A stretch of 64,000 nucleotides of DNA, from positions 1 through 64,000 of the forward strand of contig JAACTC010000009.1 in assembly GCA_009993635.1 (NCBI GenBank), read 5' to 3'. The position numbers and the translations under genes are program-made. Below the pieces are notes generated by a model, which was not told where the DNA came from, did no database searches, and worked only from the letters and a program-made list of their open reading frames with translations. This document shows, in pieces, positions 19,140 to 27,270 of the stretch (position 1 is its first letter; each line of letters begins with the position of its first letter). Source of the stretch: Erythrobacter sp. (GTDB lineage Bacteria; Pseudomonadota; Alphaproteobacteria; Sphingomonadales; Sphingomonadaceae).

Positions 19140-20735
19140 ATGACCGAAGCGAAGGCACAAACTCTCAACGTCGATGTGGCGATCATCGGGGCGGGGCCGG
19201 CCGGCCTCACCGCAGGGTACCTGCTGACCAAGGCGGGCAAGACTGTCGCGATCATCGAGAAGGACGAGACTTACGTGGGCGGCATCAGCCGCACGGTCGA
19301 ACACGAGGGCTACCGCTTCGACATCGGCGGGCACCGCTTCTTCTCCAAATCGCAGCAGGTCGTGGACCTGTGGAACGAGATCCTGCCCGACGATTTCATC
19401 GAACGCCCGCGGATGAGCCGCATCTATTACGAGGGCAAGTTCTACTCCTACCCGCTGCGCGCATTCGAGGCGCTGCGCAATCTGGGCCTGTGGCGCTCCA
19501 CGCAATGCATGGCGAGCTACCTGTGGGTGCGCGCTTTCCCGAACAGGAACGTGAAAAGCTTCGAGGACTGGACTACCAACCAGTTCGGCAAGAAGCTCTA
19601 CTCGATCTTCTTCAAGACCTACACCGAGAAGGTGTGGGGCATGCCCTGCGACGAAATGAGCGCGGACTGGGCGGCGCAGCGGATCAAGGGCCTCAGCCTG
19701 ATGGGCGCGGTGGTCGACGGGCTGAAGCGCAGCCTTGGCCTGAACAGGAAACCCAATGACGGGATGCAGGCCAAGACCCTGCTCGAAAACTTCCGTTATC
19801 CGCGAAAGGGCCCCGGCATGATGTGGGAGGCCGCGCGCGACAAGATCGTGGCAAGCGGCAAGGGGCAGGTCATCATGGGCCACGCGCTCGACCAGCTTGC
19901 CAGCGATGGCCGTGGTGGCTGGCGGATGACAGCCAAGGGCAAGACCGGCATGCTCACCATCAAGGCGCGGCACGCGATCAGTTCTGCCCCGATGCGCGAG
20001 CTGGCGAAGCGGATGCATCCGCTGCCGCAATCGACCTTCCAGGCGAACGATCTGAAGTACCGCGACTTCCTGACCGTGGCGCTGATGGTGGAAGGCGAAG
20101 ATCTGTTTCCCGACAACTGGATCTACATCCACGACAGCAAGGTGAAGGTTGGCCGCGTGCAGAACTTCCGCAGCTGGTCGCCCGAGATGATCCCCGATCC
20201 GGCGATGGCCTGTGTGGGGCTGGAATATTTCTGCTTCGAAGGCGATGGCCTGTGGTCGATGGAGGACGCGGATCTCGTCGATCTGGCAACCAGGGAAATG
20301 CAGATCCTCGGCCTGCTCGACCCGGCGCGGGTGCGCGGCGGCGCGGTGGTGCGGCAGGAAAAGGCCTATCCGGTGTATGACGAGGATTACGCCGCCAATG
20401 TCGCCGCGATGCGCGACGAGCTGGAGGCGAGCCATCCCACGCTGCACATGGTCGGGCGCAACGGAATGCACCGCTACAACAATCAGGACCACGCGATGAT
20501 GACCGCGATGCTGACGGTGGAAAATATCCTCGCCGGACGGCGCGTGTACGACATCTGGTGCGTCAACGAGGATGCCGAATATCACGAGGCGGGCGACGAG
20601 GGCGCCGAGGCTTCGCTCCCTGCACGCGAGAGCGTGAGCGAAGATCAGGCCGCCGCGCTCAACTCCATGCGCGATGTGCCGACCCGGATCGTCGCCGATG
20701 GCGACAGCGACGCCGACAAGCGCCGCGCCGCCTGA
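19140..20735 (+). CDS. FAD-dependent oxidoreductase related to UDP-galactopyranose mutase
   Basis: The 531-aa protein opens with a dinucleotide-binding fold (VDVAIIGAGPAGLTAGYLL, about 10-40) followed by GGISRTVEHEGYRFDIGGHRFFSK, the hallmark of Glf-like and protoporphyrinogen-oxidase-like flavoproteins. Further on are EKVWGMPCDEMSADWAAQRIKG and a C-terminal GLEYFCFEGD and GRNGMHRYNNQDHAMMTAM flavin-site region. It probably acts on a nucleotide sugar or lipid-linked sugar. It is followed by gtrA-like and GT-C-like genes with gaps of 25 nt and an overlap, so the three form an operon for a surface glycan or glycolipid. Start ATG 19140 follows tRNA-Leu by 138 nt. Confidence 0.85.
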   Translation: MTEAKAQTLNVDVAIIGAGPAGLTAGYLLTKAGKTVAIIEKDETYVGGISRTVEHEGYRFDIGGHRFFSKSQQVVDLWNEILPDDFIERPRMSRIYYEGKFYSYPLRAFEALRNLGLWRSTQCMASYLWVRAFPNRNVKSFEDWTTNQFGKKLYSIFFKTYTEKVWGMPCDEMSADWAAQRIKGLSLMGAVVDGLKRSLGLNRKPNDGMQAKTLLENFRYPRKGPGMMWEAARDKIVASGKGQVIMGHALDQLASDGRGGWRMTAKGKTGMLTIKARHAISSAPMRELAKRMHPLPQSTFQANDLKYRDFLTVALMVEGEDLFPDNWIYIHDSKVKVGRVQNFRSWSPEMIPDPAMACVGLEYFCFEGDGLWSMEDADLVDLATREMQILGLLDPARVRGGAVVRQEKAYPVYDEDYAANVAAMRDELEASHPTLHMVGRNGMHRYNNQDHAMMTAMLTVENILAGRRVYDIWCVNEDAEYHEAGDEGAEASLPARESVSEDQAAALNSMRDVPTRIVADGDSDADKRRAA

Positions 20736-20760
20736 CACCCGCTTCCAAGGAGACGCGACC

Positions 20761-21171
20761 ATGCAGGCCGTGCTGCAACGCCTGGGCGATCTGGTGATCC
20801 TGCGCTACCTGCTGGCCAGCATCGGCGCGCTGGCGGTCGACATGGGTTCGTTTCTTGGCCTGATGGCTGTCGGCATGGCACCGACGCCTGCCTCCGCCAT
20901 AGGCTATGTCGCCGGGATCGCCGCGCACTGGCTCTTGTCGAGCCGCGCCGTATTCGTCGGCCGCGTCGCCGAAAAGGGGATCGCGCGCACCCGCCAGAAG
21001 GGCCTGTTCGTGGCTTCCGCGCTTGCCGGGCTGGTGCTCACCACTGTGATCGTCGCGGGCAGCGATGCTGCCGGGCTCGATCCGCGCGGCGGCAAGCTGA
21101 TCGCCATCGCGCTCAGCTTTGCGGTGACATGGTGGCTGCGCAATAGCGTGGTGTTTCGTGCCGCCCACTGA
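20761..21171 (+). CDS. GtrA family membrane protein
   Basis: The 136-aa protein has four membrane segments and the GtrA pattern: FLRYLLxSxGA-like start (VILRYLLASIGALAVDMGSF), GYVAGIAAHWLLSSRAVF and the closing SFAVTWWLRNSVVFR. GtrA proteins are thought to flip undecaprenyl- or other polyprenyl-phosphate-sugars, or to partner glycosyltransferases of the GtrB type. AAGGAG stands 8 nt ahead of the ATG. It lies between the Glf-like flavoprotein and a GT-C-like protein and overlaps the latter, supporting a shared role in sugar transfer across the inner membrane. Confidence 0.9.
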   Translation: MQAVLQRLGDLVILRYLLASIGALAVDMGSFLGLMAVGMAPTPASAIGYVAGIAAHWLLSSRAVFVGRVAEKGIARTRQKGLFVASALAGLVLTTVIVAGSDAAGLDPRGGKLIAIALSFAVTWWLRNSVVFRAAH

Positions 21172-22942
21172 TTTTTTCACGCCCCCGCCGGGGCATTCCG
21201 GCTCGACCGGTGCGATGCCTCACATCCTGAAGATGTGGGGCCTGCTGGCACTGATCGTGCTGCTGGCGTCCGCCTCGCGGCTAATGCAATGGCAATATCC
21301 CGATCCGGACGACGTCTTGCGGCTGGTGCAAGTGCGCGATCTGCTGGCCGGGCAGGGGTGGTTCGATCTCGACCAGCACCGGATCGATCCGCTGCGCGAT
21401 GTGCCGATGCACTGGTCGCGGCTGGTCGACCTGCCGCTGGCGATTGCGATCGGCGGGCTTACCCCGATTTTCGGCCAGGCGACGGCAGAGGCTATCGCGC
21501 TCATCGCGATCCCGCTGCTCACCCTGCTGGTGGCGATGGGCTTCGTCGGGCTGGTCGCAATCCGCGTGCTGGGCCGTGAAGAGGGCGGCTGGGCGGTGCT
21601 GGTCGCGGGCATCCTGCCGCTGCTGATGAACCAGTTCCAGCCGCTGCGGATCGACCATCACGGCTGGCAGATCGCCTGTTTCGCCGCGGCGCTATGGGGA
21701 TTGTCGCAGGAGCGGCGACGCGGCGCGATCCTGGCCGGGGTCGCGATGGCCTGCGGGCTGATGATTTCCATCGAGACGCTGCCGCTGGCCGGGCTGGGCG
21801 GCGCGATCTTCGCGCTTCGCTGGCTGCGCGATTGCCACGCGCGCCAACCGCTGACCGATTACCTGCAGGCGCTCGCCGCCGCGCTGATCGCGCTCTACCT
21901 CGCAACGCGCGGATGGCCGGGCGCCTCGGCGTTCTGTGACGCGATCACGCCTGCGCATCTCGGGTTTTTCCTGGCTGTCGCGCTGGGCGTCACCGTTCTG
22001 CGCCTTGCGCCTCCGCTGCCCTTGCCGGCGACCGCCGGGGCGCTCGCTGCCATCGGCGCGGGCGGGCTGGCGATCTTCGCCTCCGCCGCGCCGGGATGCG
22101 TCGGCACGCCGTTCGGCACGCTCGACCCGGTGGTACGCGATTTCTGGTACGTCAACGTGAGCGAGGGCCGCCCGATATGGGAACAGCAAAGCGCGATCCT
22201 GGTGCCCTTCGCGCAGGTGGTTTTCGCCTTCGCGCTCAGTATTGTGCTGTGGGCCAGAGCGTCCCGCGACACGCGCGGCTGGTGGCTGGAGTTCGTGCTG
22301 CTGTTCGCGGGCACACTCGCGCTGGGCATTCTGGTGGCGCGCTCGCTCGCGTTCGCCTCGCTGCTCGCCACGATCCCGTTCGCATGGCTGCTGGGCCGGG
22401 CGCTGGAACGCCTGCGCACAGGCGGCGCGGCGTTGACCAAGGCGGGCATTTCGCTAGCCACACTGCTGGTGATGCTGCCCGCCGCGCCGGTTGCGCTGGC
22501 GCAGAACTTCACGCGCGCCGATCCGGGGGATCGCCCCGTGGCCGTTATTAACAAGAGCTCCTGCGATCTGCAGAACAGCGCCGCGAAACTGGCCGCCCTG
22601 CCAACCGGGACGGTGTTCGCGCCGCTCGACATCGGGCCGACCATCCTGCTGGAGACCGATCATCGCGTTATCGCCACCGGCCATCACCGGGCGGAATCCG
22701 CGATGCGCGATGTCATCGGCGGCTTCGTGGCGCCCGAAGACACTTCGCGCGCGATCGTGGATGCCTATGGGGCGGATTATCTGGTGCTGTGCAGCGACCT
22801 GTTCGAACCGGCGGTCTACGCCAGGCGCGGCGGCAAGAGCAGCCTGGCCGCACGGTTGATCGCTGGCGATGCGCCCGGCTGGCTGGAGCCGGTTTCGGTC
22901 GGTGGACCGGACACCTTCAGGGTGTGGCGCGTCGCCCGCTAG
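21158..22942 (+). CDS. polytopic GT-C-like membrane glycosyltransferase (STT3/PMT-like)
   Basis: The 594-aa protein has about 11 hydrophobic spans and a soluble C-terminal domain. In the first periplasmic loop is YPDPDDVLRLVQVRDL (acidic residues about 49-52), and further along LRIDHHGWQ (about 163-171). These resemble the DxD and DHH motifs of GT-C enzymes such as the oligosaccharyltransferase STT3/PglB, which use polyprenyl-phosphate sugars. No WWDYG motif is seen, so protein N-glycosylation is not supported. The frame opens at a GTG overlapping gtrA by 14 nt; an ATG at 21215 (MPHILKMWGLL) is an alternative start. Acceptor and donor are unknown. Confidence 0.75.
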   Translation: MPPTDFFTPPPGHSGSTGAMPHILKMWGLLALIVLLASASRLMQWQYPDPDDVLRLVQVRDLLAGQGWFDLDQHRIDPLRDVPMHWSRLVDLPLAIAIGGLTPIFGQATAEAIALIAIPLLTLLVAMGFVGLVAIRVLGREEGGWAVLVAGILPLLMNQFQPLRIDHHGWQIACFAAALWGLSQERRRGAILAGVAMACGLMISIETLPLAGLGGAIFALRWLRDCHARQPLTDYLQALAAALIALYLATRGWPGASAFCDAITPAHLGFFLAVALGVTVLRLAPPLPLPATAGALAAIGAGGLAIFASAAPGCVGTPFGTLDPVVRDFWYVNVSEGRPIWEQQSAILVPFAQVVFAFALSIVLWARASRDTRGWWLEFVLLFAGTLALGILVARSLAFASLLATIPFAWLLGRALERLRTGGAALTKAGISLATLLVMLPAAPVALAQNFTRADPGDRPVAVINKSSCDLQNSAAKLAALPTGTVFAPLDIGPTILLETDHRVIATGHHRAESAMRDVIGGFVAPEDTSRAIVDAYGADYLVLCSDLFEPAVYARRGGKSSLAARLIAGDAPGWLEPVSVGGPDTFRVWRVAR

Positions 22943-22963
22943 ATGCGCGCGAAGCGGCGCTGC

Positions 22964-23458
22964 CTAGGCCGGTTTGAAATCCATCGCCACGCCGTTGATG
23001 CAGTGCCGCTTGCCGGTCGGTTGGGGGCCATCGTTGAAGATATGCCCCAGATGCCCGCCGCAGCGCGCGCAATGCACTTCGGTGCGCGGATAGCCGAGCT
23101 TGAGATCGCGCGAGGTGCCGACCGCGCTGGACCGGATCGGCTGCCAGAAGCTGGGCCAGCCAGTGCCGCTGTCGTACTTGGCCTTTGACGAATAGACAGG
23201 GTTCGCGCAGCCTGCGCACACGAAGGTGCCGGCGCGTTTTTCCTTGTTGAGCGGCGAGCTGTAGGCGCGCTCGGTCCCTTCTTCGCGCAAGACGTAGAAT
23301 TCCGCCTTGGTGAGTTTCTTTCGCCATTCCGCTTCGCTGTGGCTGACGGGGAAGCTCTTGGCTTCGGCGCTGCGCCCGCACGAGGCGAGGGCGAGCGTGG
23401 CAACGCCCCCACCGAGCATGGCGAAAAGGGAACGGCGACTGGTGTTGGGCTGGGTCAT
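22964..23458 (-). CDS. msrB: peptide-methionine (R)-S-oxide reductase, exported
   Basis: MsrB reduces the R-epimer of methionine sulfoxide. The 164-aa product has two zinc-binding CxxC pairs (CAGC and CARC), YDSGTGWPSFWQPI, HLGHIFNDGP and the catalytic RHCINGVAMDF. The N-terminus has a twin-arginine-type start (NTSRRSLFAMLGGGVATLALASCG) that also ends in a lipobox-like LASC, so it is exported and possibly lipidated. The start is ATG 23458; an upstream extension has no support. It lies 73 nt downstream of the P450 gene on the same strand. Confidence 0.94.
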   Translation of the reverse strand: MTQPNTSRRSLFAMLGGGVATLALASCGRSAEAKSFPVSHSEAEWRKKLTKAEFYVLREEGTERAYSSPLNKEKRAGTFVCAGCANPVYSSKAKYDSGTGWPSFWQPIRSSAVGTSRDLKLGYPRTEVHCARCGGHLGHIFNDGPQPTGKRHCINGVAMDFKPA

Positions 23459-23531
23459 GGCTTCATTCTCTCGCATACCCTCCATTTAGGGAGGCTGAAG
23501 GAGATACGAAGGCCGCAGCCCTTTGGATGCA

Positions 23532-24893
23532 CTAAGGCTGGAACTCGGTCACTTCGACCGGCAGCTTGCGGAACCCTTCGACGAAATTCGCGCGCACCCG
23601 CTGGACCTCGCCCGCCACGTTCACGCGCAGGCGGCGCCGGTGCATTTCTTCCATCAGCACCCGCAATTGCAGTTCGGCCAGCCGTGCGCCCACGCAGCGG
23701 TGGATGCCGTAGCCAAAGGCGATGTGCCGACGCGCGTTCTCGCGCGTGATTTCCAGCTTTTCGGCGTCCTCGAACACGGATTCGTCGCGGTTGGCCGAAT
23801 TGTACCACAGCACCACCTTGTCGCCCGCCGCGATCTGCTGCCCGAACAGCTCGGTATCCTGCGTGCAGGTGCGGCGCATGTGCTTGAGCGGGGTCTGGTA
23901 GCGGATGCATTCCTGCACCGCGTTGGGGATCAGGCTGGCGTCGTTTTCGAACAATGTGCGCTGGTCGGGGAAGCGGTCCAGCGCGTGGACGATCCCGCTC
24001 ATGGTGTCGCGCGTGGTATCGTTGCCGCCGACGATCAGCAGCACCAGATTGCCCATGAATTCCTCGGGCTCCATCCGGTTCATCGCCGGGCTGTGGATCA
24101 TCCGGCTGATGAGGTCGGGCGCTTCGCCCTTCTGCGCGCGGTCGGCCCACAATAGCTGGAAGTAGGCGAGCATCTCGTGCAGCATTCCGCGCCGGGTTTC
24201 GTCCAGTTCGCGGATCGTCGCCAGATCGGTGTCGCCCGCCCAGTCCGACCAGTGGGTCAACAGGTCGCGATCGGCCCACGGGAAGTCGAACAGGATCGCG
24301 AGCATTCCCGTGGTGAGCGGGACGGAGACGTTCTCCACCCAGTCGAACACTTCGCCACGCGGCAGCGCGTCCAGGCATTCGCCCGTGCGCTGGCGGATAT
24401 CGTCTTCGAGCCGGGTCATCTCCGAAGGCGTGAAAGCGGGCGACACGGTCTTGCGCTGGCCGGTATGCTTGGGCCGGTCGGCGGCGATGAACATCGGCAG
24501 TTTGAGGCGCTGTGTGCCCGGCTCTTCGGGCGGCGGATCGAGGATGGTGATCCCGCCCAGCTCGGTGCTCGACGAAAAGATATCGGGCAGGGCTTCGGTA
24601 TGCTGGATCGCCTTGTGGCTCACCACCGACCAATAGGCGCCGAACGGGCTGTCGGGGATGTAATGCAGCGGCCCTTCGGCGCGCATTTCCCTGAAGATCG
24701 GCTCCCAGCTATTGTTCGCGTAGATATCGCTGCGGCTGGTGTCCCACTTGTGCGAATGCTTCGGATTGATGCCGGGATTGGCGGCGTAATGCGCATCCTT
24801 GGCCTCGTCCGCGCTGGGCGATCGGGTCCAAGCCCGCGCGAGTGCGGCTTGCGGGGGCGGAGTCTGGGCGAAATAATCAGGTGCGGTCGCCAT
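23532..24893 (-). CDS. cytochrome P450, CYP153-like
   Basis: The 453-aa P450 has the I-helix LIVGGNDTTRDTMSG, the ExxR region and the heme loop FGYGIHRCVGARLAELQ with the axial Cys near residue 400. HRCVG(A/N)RLAE(L/M)Q and GGNDTTR are features of CYP153 enzymes, which hydroxylate the terminal carbon of medium-chain alkanes, and of their close relatives. Such enzymes need a ferredoxin and ferredoxin reductase; a reductase-like gene lies at 28441-29670 but no ferredoxin gene is in the window. The ATG at 24893 has GAGGA 7 nt upstream. Substrate is inferred only from family resemblance. Confidence 0.9.
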   Translation of the reverse strand: MATAPDYFAQTPPPQAALARAWTRSPSADEAKDAHYAANPGINPKHSHKWDTSRSDIYANNSWEPIFREMRAEGPLHYIPDSPFGAYWSVVSHKAIQHTEALPDIFSSSTELGGITILDPPPEEPGTQRLKLPMFIAADRPKHTGQRKTVSPAFTPSEMTRLEDDIRQRTGECLDALPRGEVFDWVENVSVPLTTGMLAILFDFPWADRDLLTHWSDWAGDTDLATIRELDETRRGMLHEMLAYFQLLWADRAQKGEAPDLISRMIHSPAMNRMEPEEFMGNLVLLIVGGNDTTRDTMSGIVHALDRFPDQRTLFENDASLIPNAVQECIRYQTPLKHMRRTCTQDTELFGQQIAAGDKVVLWYNSANRDESVFEDAEKLEITRENARRHIAFGYGIHRCVGARLAELQLRVLMEEMHRRRLRVNVAGEVQRVRANFVEGFRKLPVEVTEFQP

Positions 24894-24959
24894 GGTCGTC
24901 CTCTCACAATCCAGCGCCTGAGCACCGGGGCGCGCAGCATTATCTGCCCGCGTCGTGTG

Positions 24960-24974
24960 CTTGGATTACCCAAG
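24960..24974. promoter_or_regulatory. short palindrome upstream of the P450 gene
   Basis: CTTGG-attac-CCAAG is a 5-bp-arm inverted repeat, followed by an AT-rich stretch (24979-24994) in the 130-bp gap between the P450 start and the ABC permease stop. It sits about 67 bp upstream of the P450 ATG, a place where an operator or promoter would be expected. No regulator is encoded next to it. The arm length is short enough to occur by chance. Confidence 0.25.
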
Positions 24975-25023
24975 TCGAGTTAAGTAGTAATTAAGGACGT
25001 TCCGATTGGCAAACGCACGCCGG

Positions 25024-26229
25024 TCAGGCGGGTGACTTGCGCCGTTTCGACTTTTTCTCGCGCCCCGCGCTGCCGGATTTGAGCACCTGCCTGCGGAATA
25101 GCCCGGCACCGACCTTCACGAAGATCGCCACCCACAGAACCTGCCAGGCGATTGCGGCGAGGTGCCACCACAAGACCCCGTCCTGTGCCGCGCGGGCGAG
25201 CATCATGTACGGGCTCGAAAGCGGGAAGAGTGCGGCGGCGATCTCTATCGCAGAGCCGGGCCGCGACAGTGCGAACATCGACACGAAGAAGACCATCAGG
25301 TTCATGATGGTCGCCGGGAGCGAAATGGTCTGCACCTCGCGCACCGTCGGCGCCATCGATCCGATGGTGATGAACACCGATCCGATCAGCAGGTACGACA
25401 TCGAGAAATAGATCACGAACAGGCCGAAGAACAGCGGCCAGCCGACCGCCGGTGGCGGGATGGGGGGGAGCGCACTTGCGCCGAGATACAGGATCGCACC
25501 CGCGGCCGCGCCCCACACGGTCAGCCCTACGAGGCTGACGCCCAGCATCGCGAACAGCTTGCCCACGAACACCGCATCCATCGGGATCGCGGCAGCCAGA
25601 ATCTCGATGATCTTGTTGCCCTTCTCCTCCACCAGATTGGACAGGATCATCCCGGCGAGAAACATGGTGAGCATGAACAATAGCAGGATGCCGGCGCGCG
25701 CGGTTGCGTCCTGCGCGGTCTGCCGGGTGATGATCCCGCCATCGGTCAGCCGGGTCGTGATCGCGGCCTGCGGGATCGCCTCGCCGCGTGCGGCACCCAC
25801 CATCATGGCGACTTCGCCTTCCCACCGCTCGATCTCGTTCTCCGGCCCGGTCAGCACGGGATCCTGAAGCGTGCCGGTGAGCACGGCGAACAGATCCCGG
25901 TCTTCATCGTCGAGCAGGGTCTGCGGCGCCGTTGTGTCCTCGCCGTCGATGATGGTGAGATCGGGCATACCGACCAGCGGATCGAGCGTGCCCGCCGCCC
26001 GCCCGACGGCGGCATTGTCCTGCCTCGACATCGCGACGCCCAGCGTGGGCTCGGAAATGCCGCTGGCCGCCATTCCCCCGATCGCGCCGCCCCCTGCCAT
26101 GATGGCGAGGAAGAACAGCGGGCCGATCAGGAACAGCAGGAACACCTTGCTGAACACGATGGCGGAAAAGTCGCGCCGCGCGATGACGTAGGCGGCCTGC
26201 CACAGCGAAAGGCGGGAAGTGTCGCTCAT
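25024..26229 (-). CDS. ABC-2 type transporter permease (NatB/YhaP-like)
   Basis: The 401-aa membrane protein starts with WQAAYVIARRDFSAIVFSKVF and a first membrane span, then a large extracytoplasmic region (about 60-215), then five or six spans containing NLVEEKGNKIIEILAAAIPMDAVFVGKLFA. This is the NatB/YhaP layout of ABC-2 permeases, which export sodium or unknown small molecules. Its ATG overlaps the stop of the ATPase gene upstream (ATGA), so the pair forms one exporter. The C-terminus is strongly basic (Lys/Arg-rich). The exported substrate is not known. Confidence 0.9.
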   Translation of the reverse strand: MSDTSRLSLWQAAYVIARRDFSAIVFSKVFLLFLIGPLFFLAIMAGGGAIGGMAASGISEPTLGVAMSRQDNAAVGRAAGTLDPLVGMPDLTIIDGEDTTAPQTLLDDEDRDLFAVLTGTLQDPVLTGPENEIERWEGEVAMMVGAARGEAIPQAAITTRLTDGGIITRQTAQDATARAGILLLFMLTMFLAGMILSNLVEEKGNKIIEILAAAIPMDAVFVGKLFAMLGVSLVGLTVWGAAAGAILYLGASALPPIPPPAVGWPLFFGLFVIYFSMSYLLIGSVFITIGSMAPTVREVQTISLPATIMNLMVFFVSMFALSRPGSAIEIAAALFPLSSPYMMLARAAQDGVLWWHLAAIAWQVLWVAIFVKVGAGLFRRQVLKSGSAGREKKSKRRKSPA

Positions 26230-27230
26230 GCCAGGGTCTCCTGCGCGGGTGCGTTGGCTTCCATCGCCTTTGCCGCCGCCTCGCCCGCAATCGTGACGAA
26301 GGCATCGTGCAGCCCGGCGCGTTCGATCGACAGCGAGCGGATGCCCGCATTGCCTTCGATCAGGCTGCGCAGCAGCGGTTCGATGCCGCTTTCGGGCAGT
26401 TCGAACACCCATGCCTCGCCATCGCGCGTCGCGCTGGTGGGCAGGGCGGCACGCCACGGGCCGTCCTCGTTACGGGTTTCCAGCCGCACCTGCGGCGGCA
26501 GGCGATCGCGCGCCACCTCGACCGATCCGGCGTAGGGCACCTTGCCGCCCGCGATGATCGCGACATCGCTGCACAGGCGTTCGGCATGGTGGATCACGTG
26601 GGTGGAGAAGATCACCGTCGTGCCGTCAGCCGCCAGCTGGCGGATCAGCCCTTCGAGCTTGCCCTGGTTGATCGCGTCGAGGCCCGAGAACGGCTCGTCC
26701 AGGATCACCAGTTCGGGCCGGTGCACCAGCGTGCCGAGCAGTTGCACGGTCTGCGCCATGCCCTTGCTCAGTTCCTTGATCTTCTTGTCGACCGCATGGC
26801 CGAGGCCGTATTCCTCCATCAGCTCGGCGCCGCGCCTGCGCCCCTCGGCCTGCGGCAGTCCGCGCAAAGACCCCATGAAGGCGATGGCTTCGGTCGCTTT
26901 CATCGCCGGGTAGAGCCCGCGTTCCTCGGGCAGGTAACCGATACGCCGCGCGATTCGCTGCGGGCGGTCTTCGCCGAAGATGCGGCGTATGCCCTCGTCG
27001 GGGTCGATAATGCCCAGGATCATGCGCAGCGTGGTGGTCTTGCCCGCGCCGTTGGGGCCGAGAATGCCGTAGATCGCGCCGCGCGGCACGGTGATGTCCA
27101 CCCCGTTCACCGCCAGAGTGCCGCCGAACCGCTTCACCAGCCCGCGCGCCTCGATCGCGTAGTCGGTTGATCCTGCGGGCCTGCCACCCGATTTGTCGCC
27201 ATGCGGCGCTTGCTCTAGCACGTCGTCCAT
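26226..27230 (-). CDS. ABC transporter ATP-binding protein (NatA-like)
   Basis: The 334-aa ATPase has Walker A GPNGAGKTTTLRM, Q-loop region IGYLPEERGLYPAM, the signature LSKGMAQTVQLL and Walker B LVILDEPFSGLD with the H-loop IFSTHVIHHAE. The YLPEERGLY Q-loop and LSKG signature are typical of the NatA/YhaQ group. A C-terminal domain of about 100 residues follows the ATPase core. It is coupled to the permease gene by an ATGA overlap. The start ATG at 27230 is divergent from queG across 40 bp, so both promoters must lie in or near each other's 5' ends. Confidence 0.93.
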   Translation of the reverse strand: MDDVLEQAPHGDKSGGRPAGSTDYAIEARGLVKRFGGTLAVNGVDITVPRGAIYGILGPNGAGKTTTLRMILGIIDPDEGIRRIFGEDRPQRIARRIGYLPEERGLYPAMKATEAIAFMGSLRGLPQAEGRRRGAELMEEYGLGHAVDKKIKELSKGMAQTVQLLGTLVHRPELVILDEPFSGLDAINQGKLEGLIRQLAADGTTVIFSTHVIHHAERLCSDVAIIAGGKVPYAGSVEVARDRLPPQVRLETRNEDGPWRAALPTSATRDGEAWVFELPESGIEPLLRSLIEGNAGIRSLSIERAGLHDAFVTIAGEAAAKAMEANAPAQETLA

Positions 27231-27270
27231 TACCCAGCAGCGTGCCGTGCCGCGCGCCTTGGAGCAAGCC

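Noticed and set aside
21171-21200. Terminator formed by the T-run after the GtrA stop
   Set aside because: The T-run precedes rather than follows the GC stem and lies inside the open frame of the next gene.
23475-23496. CCCTCC-atttag-GGAGG hairpin between the P450 and msrB genes as a terminator
   Set aside because: No run of T follows on the minus strand and the stem is only 5 to 6 bp, so it is not a convincing intrinsic terminator.
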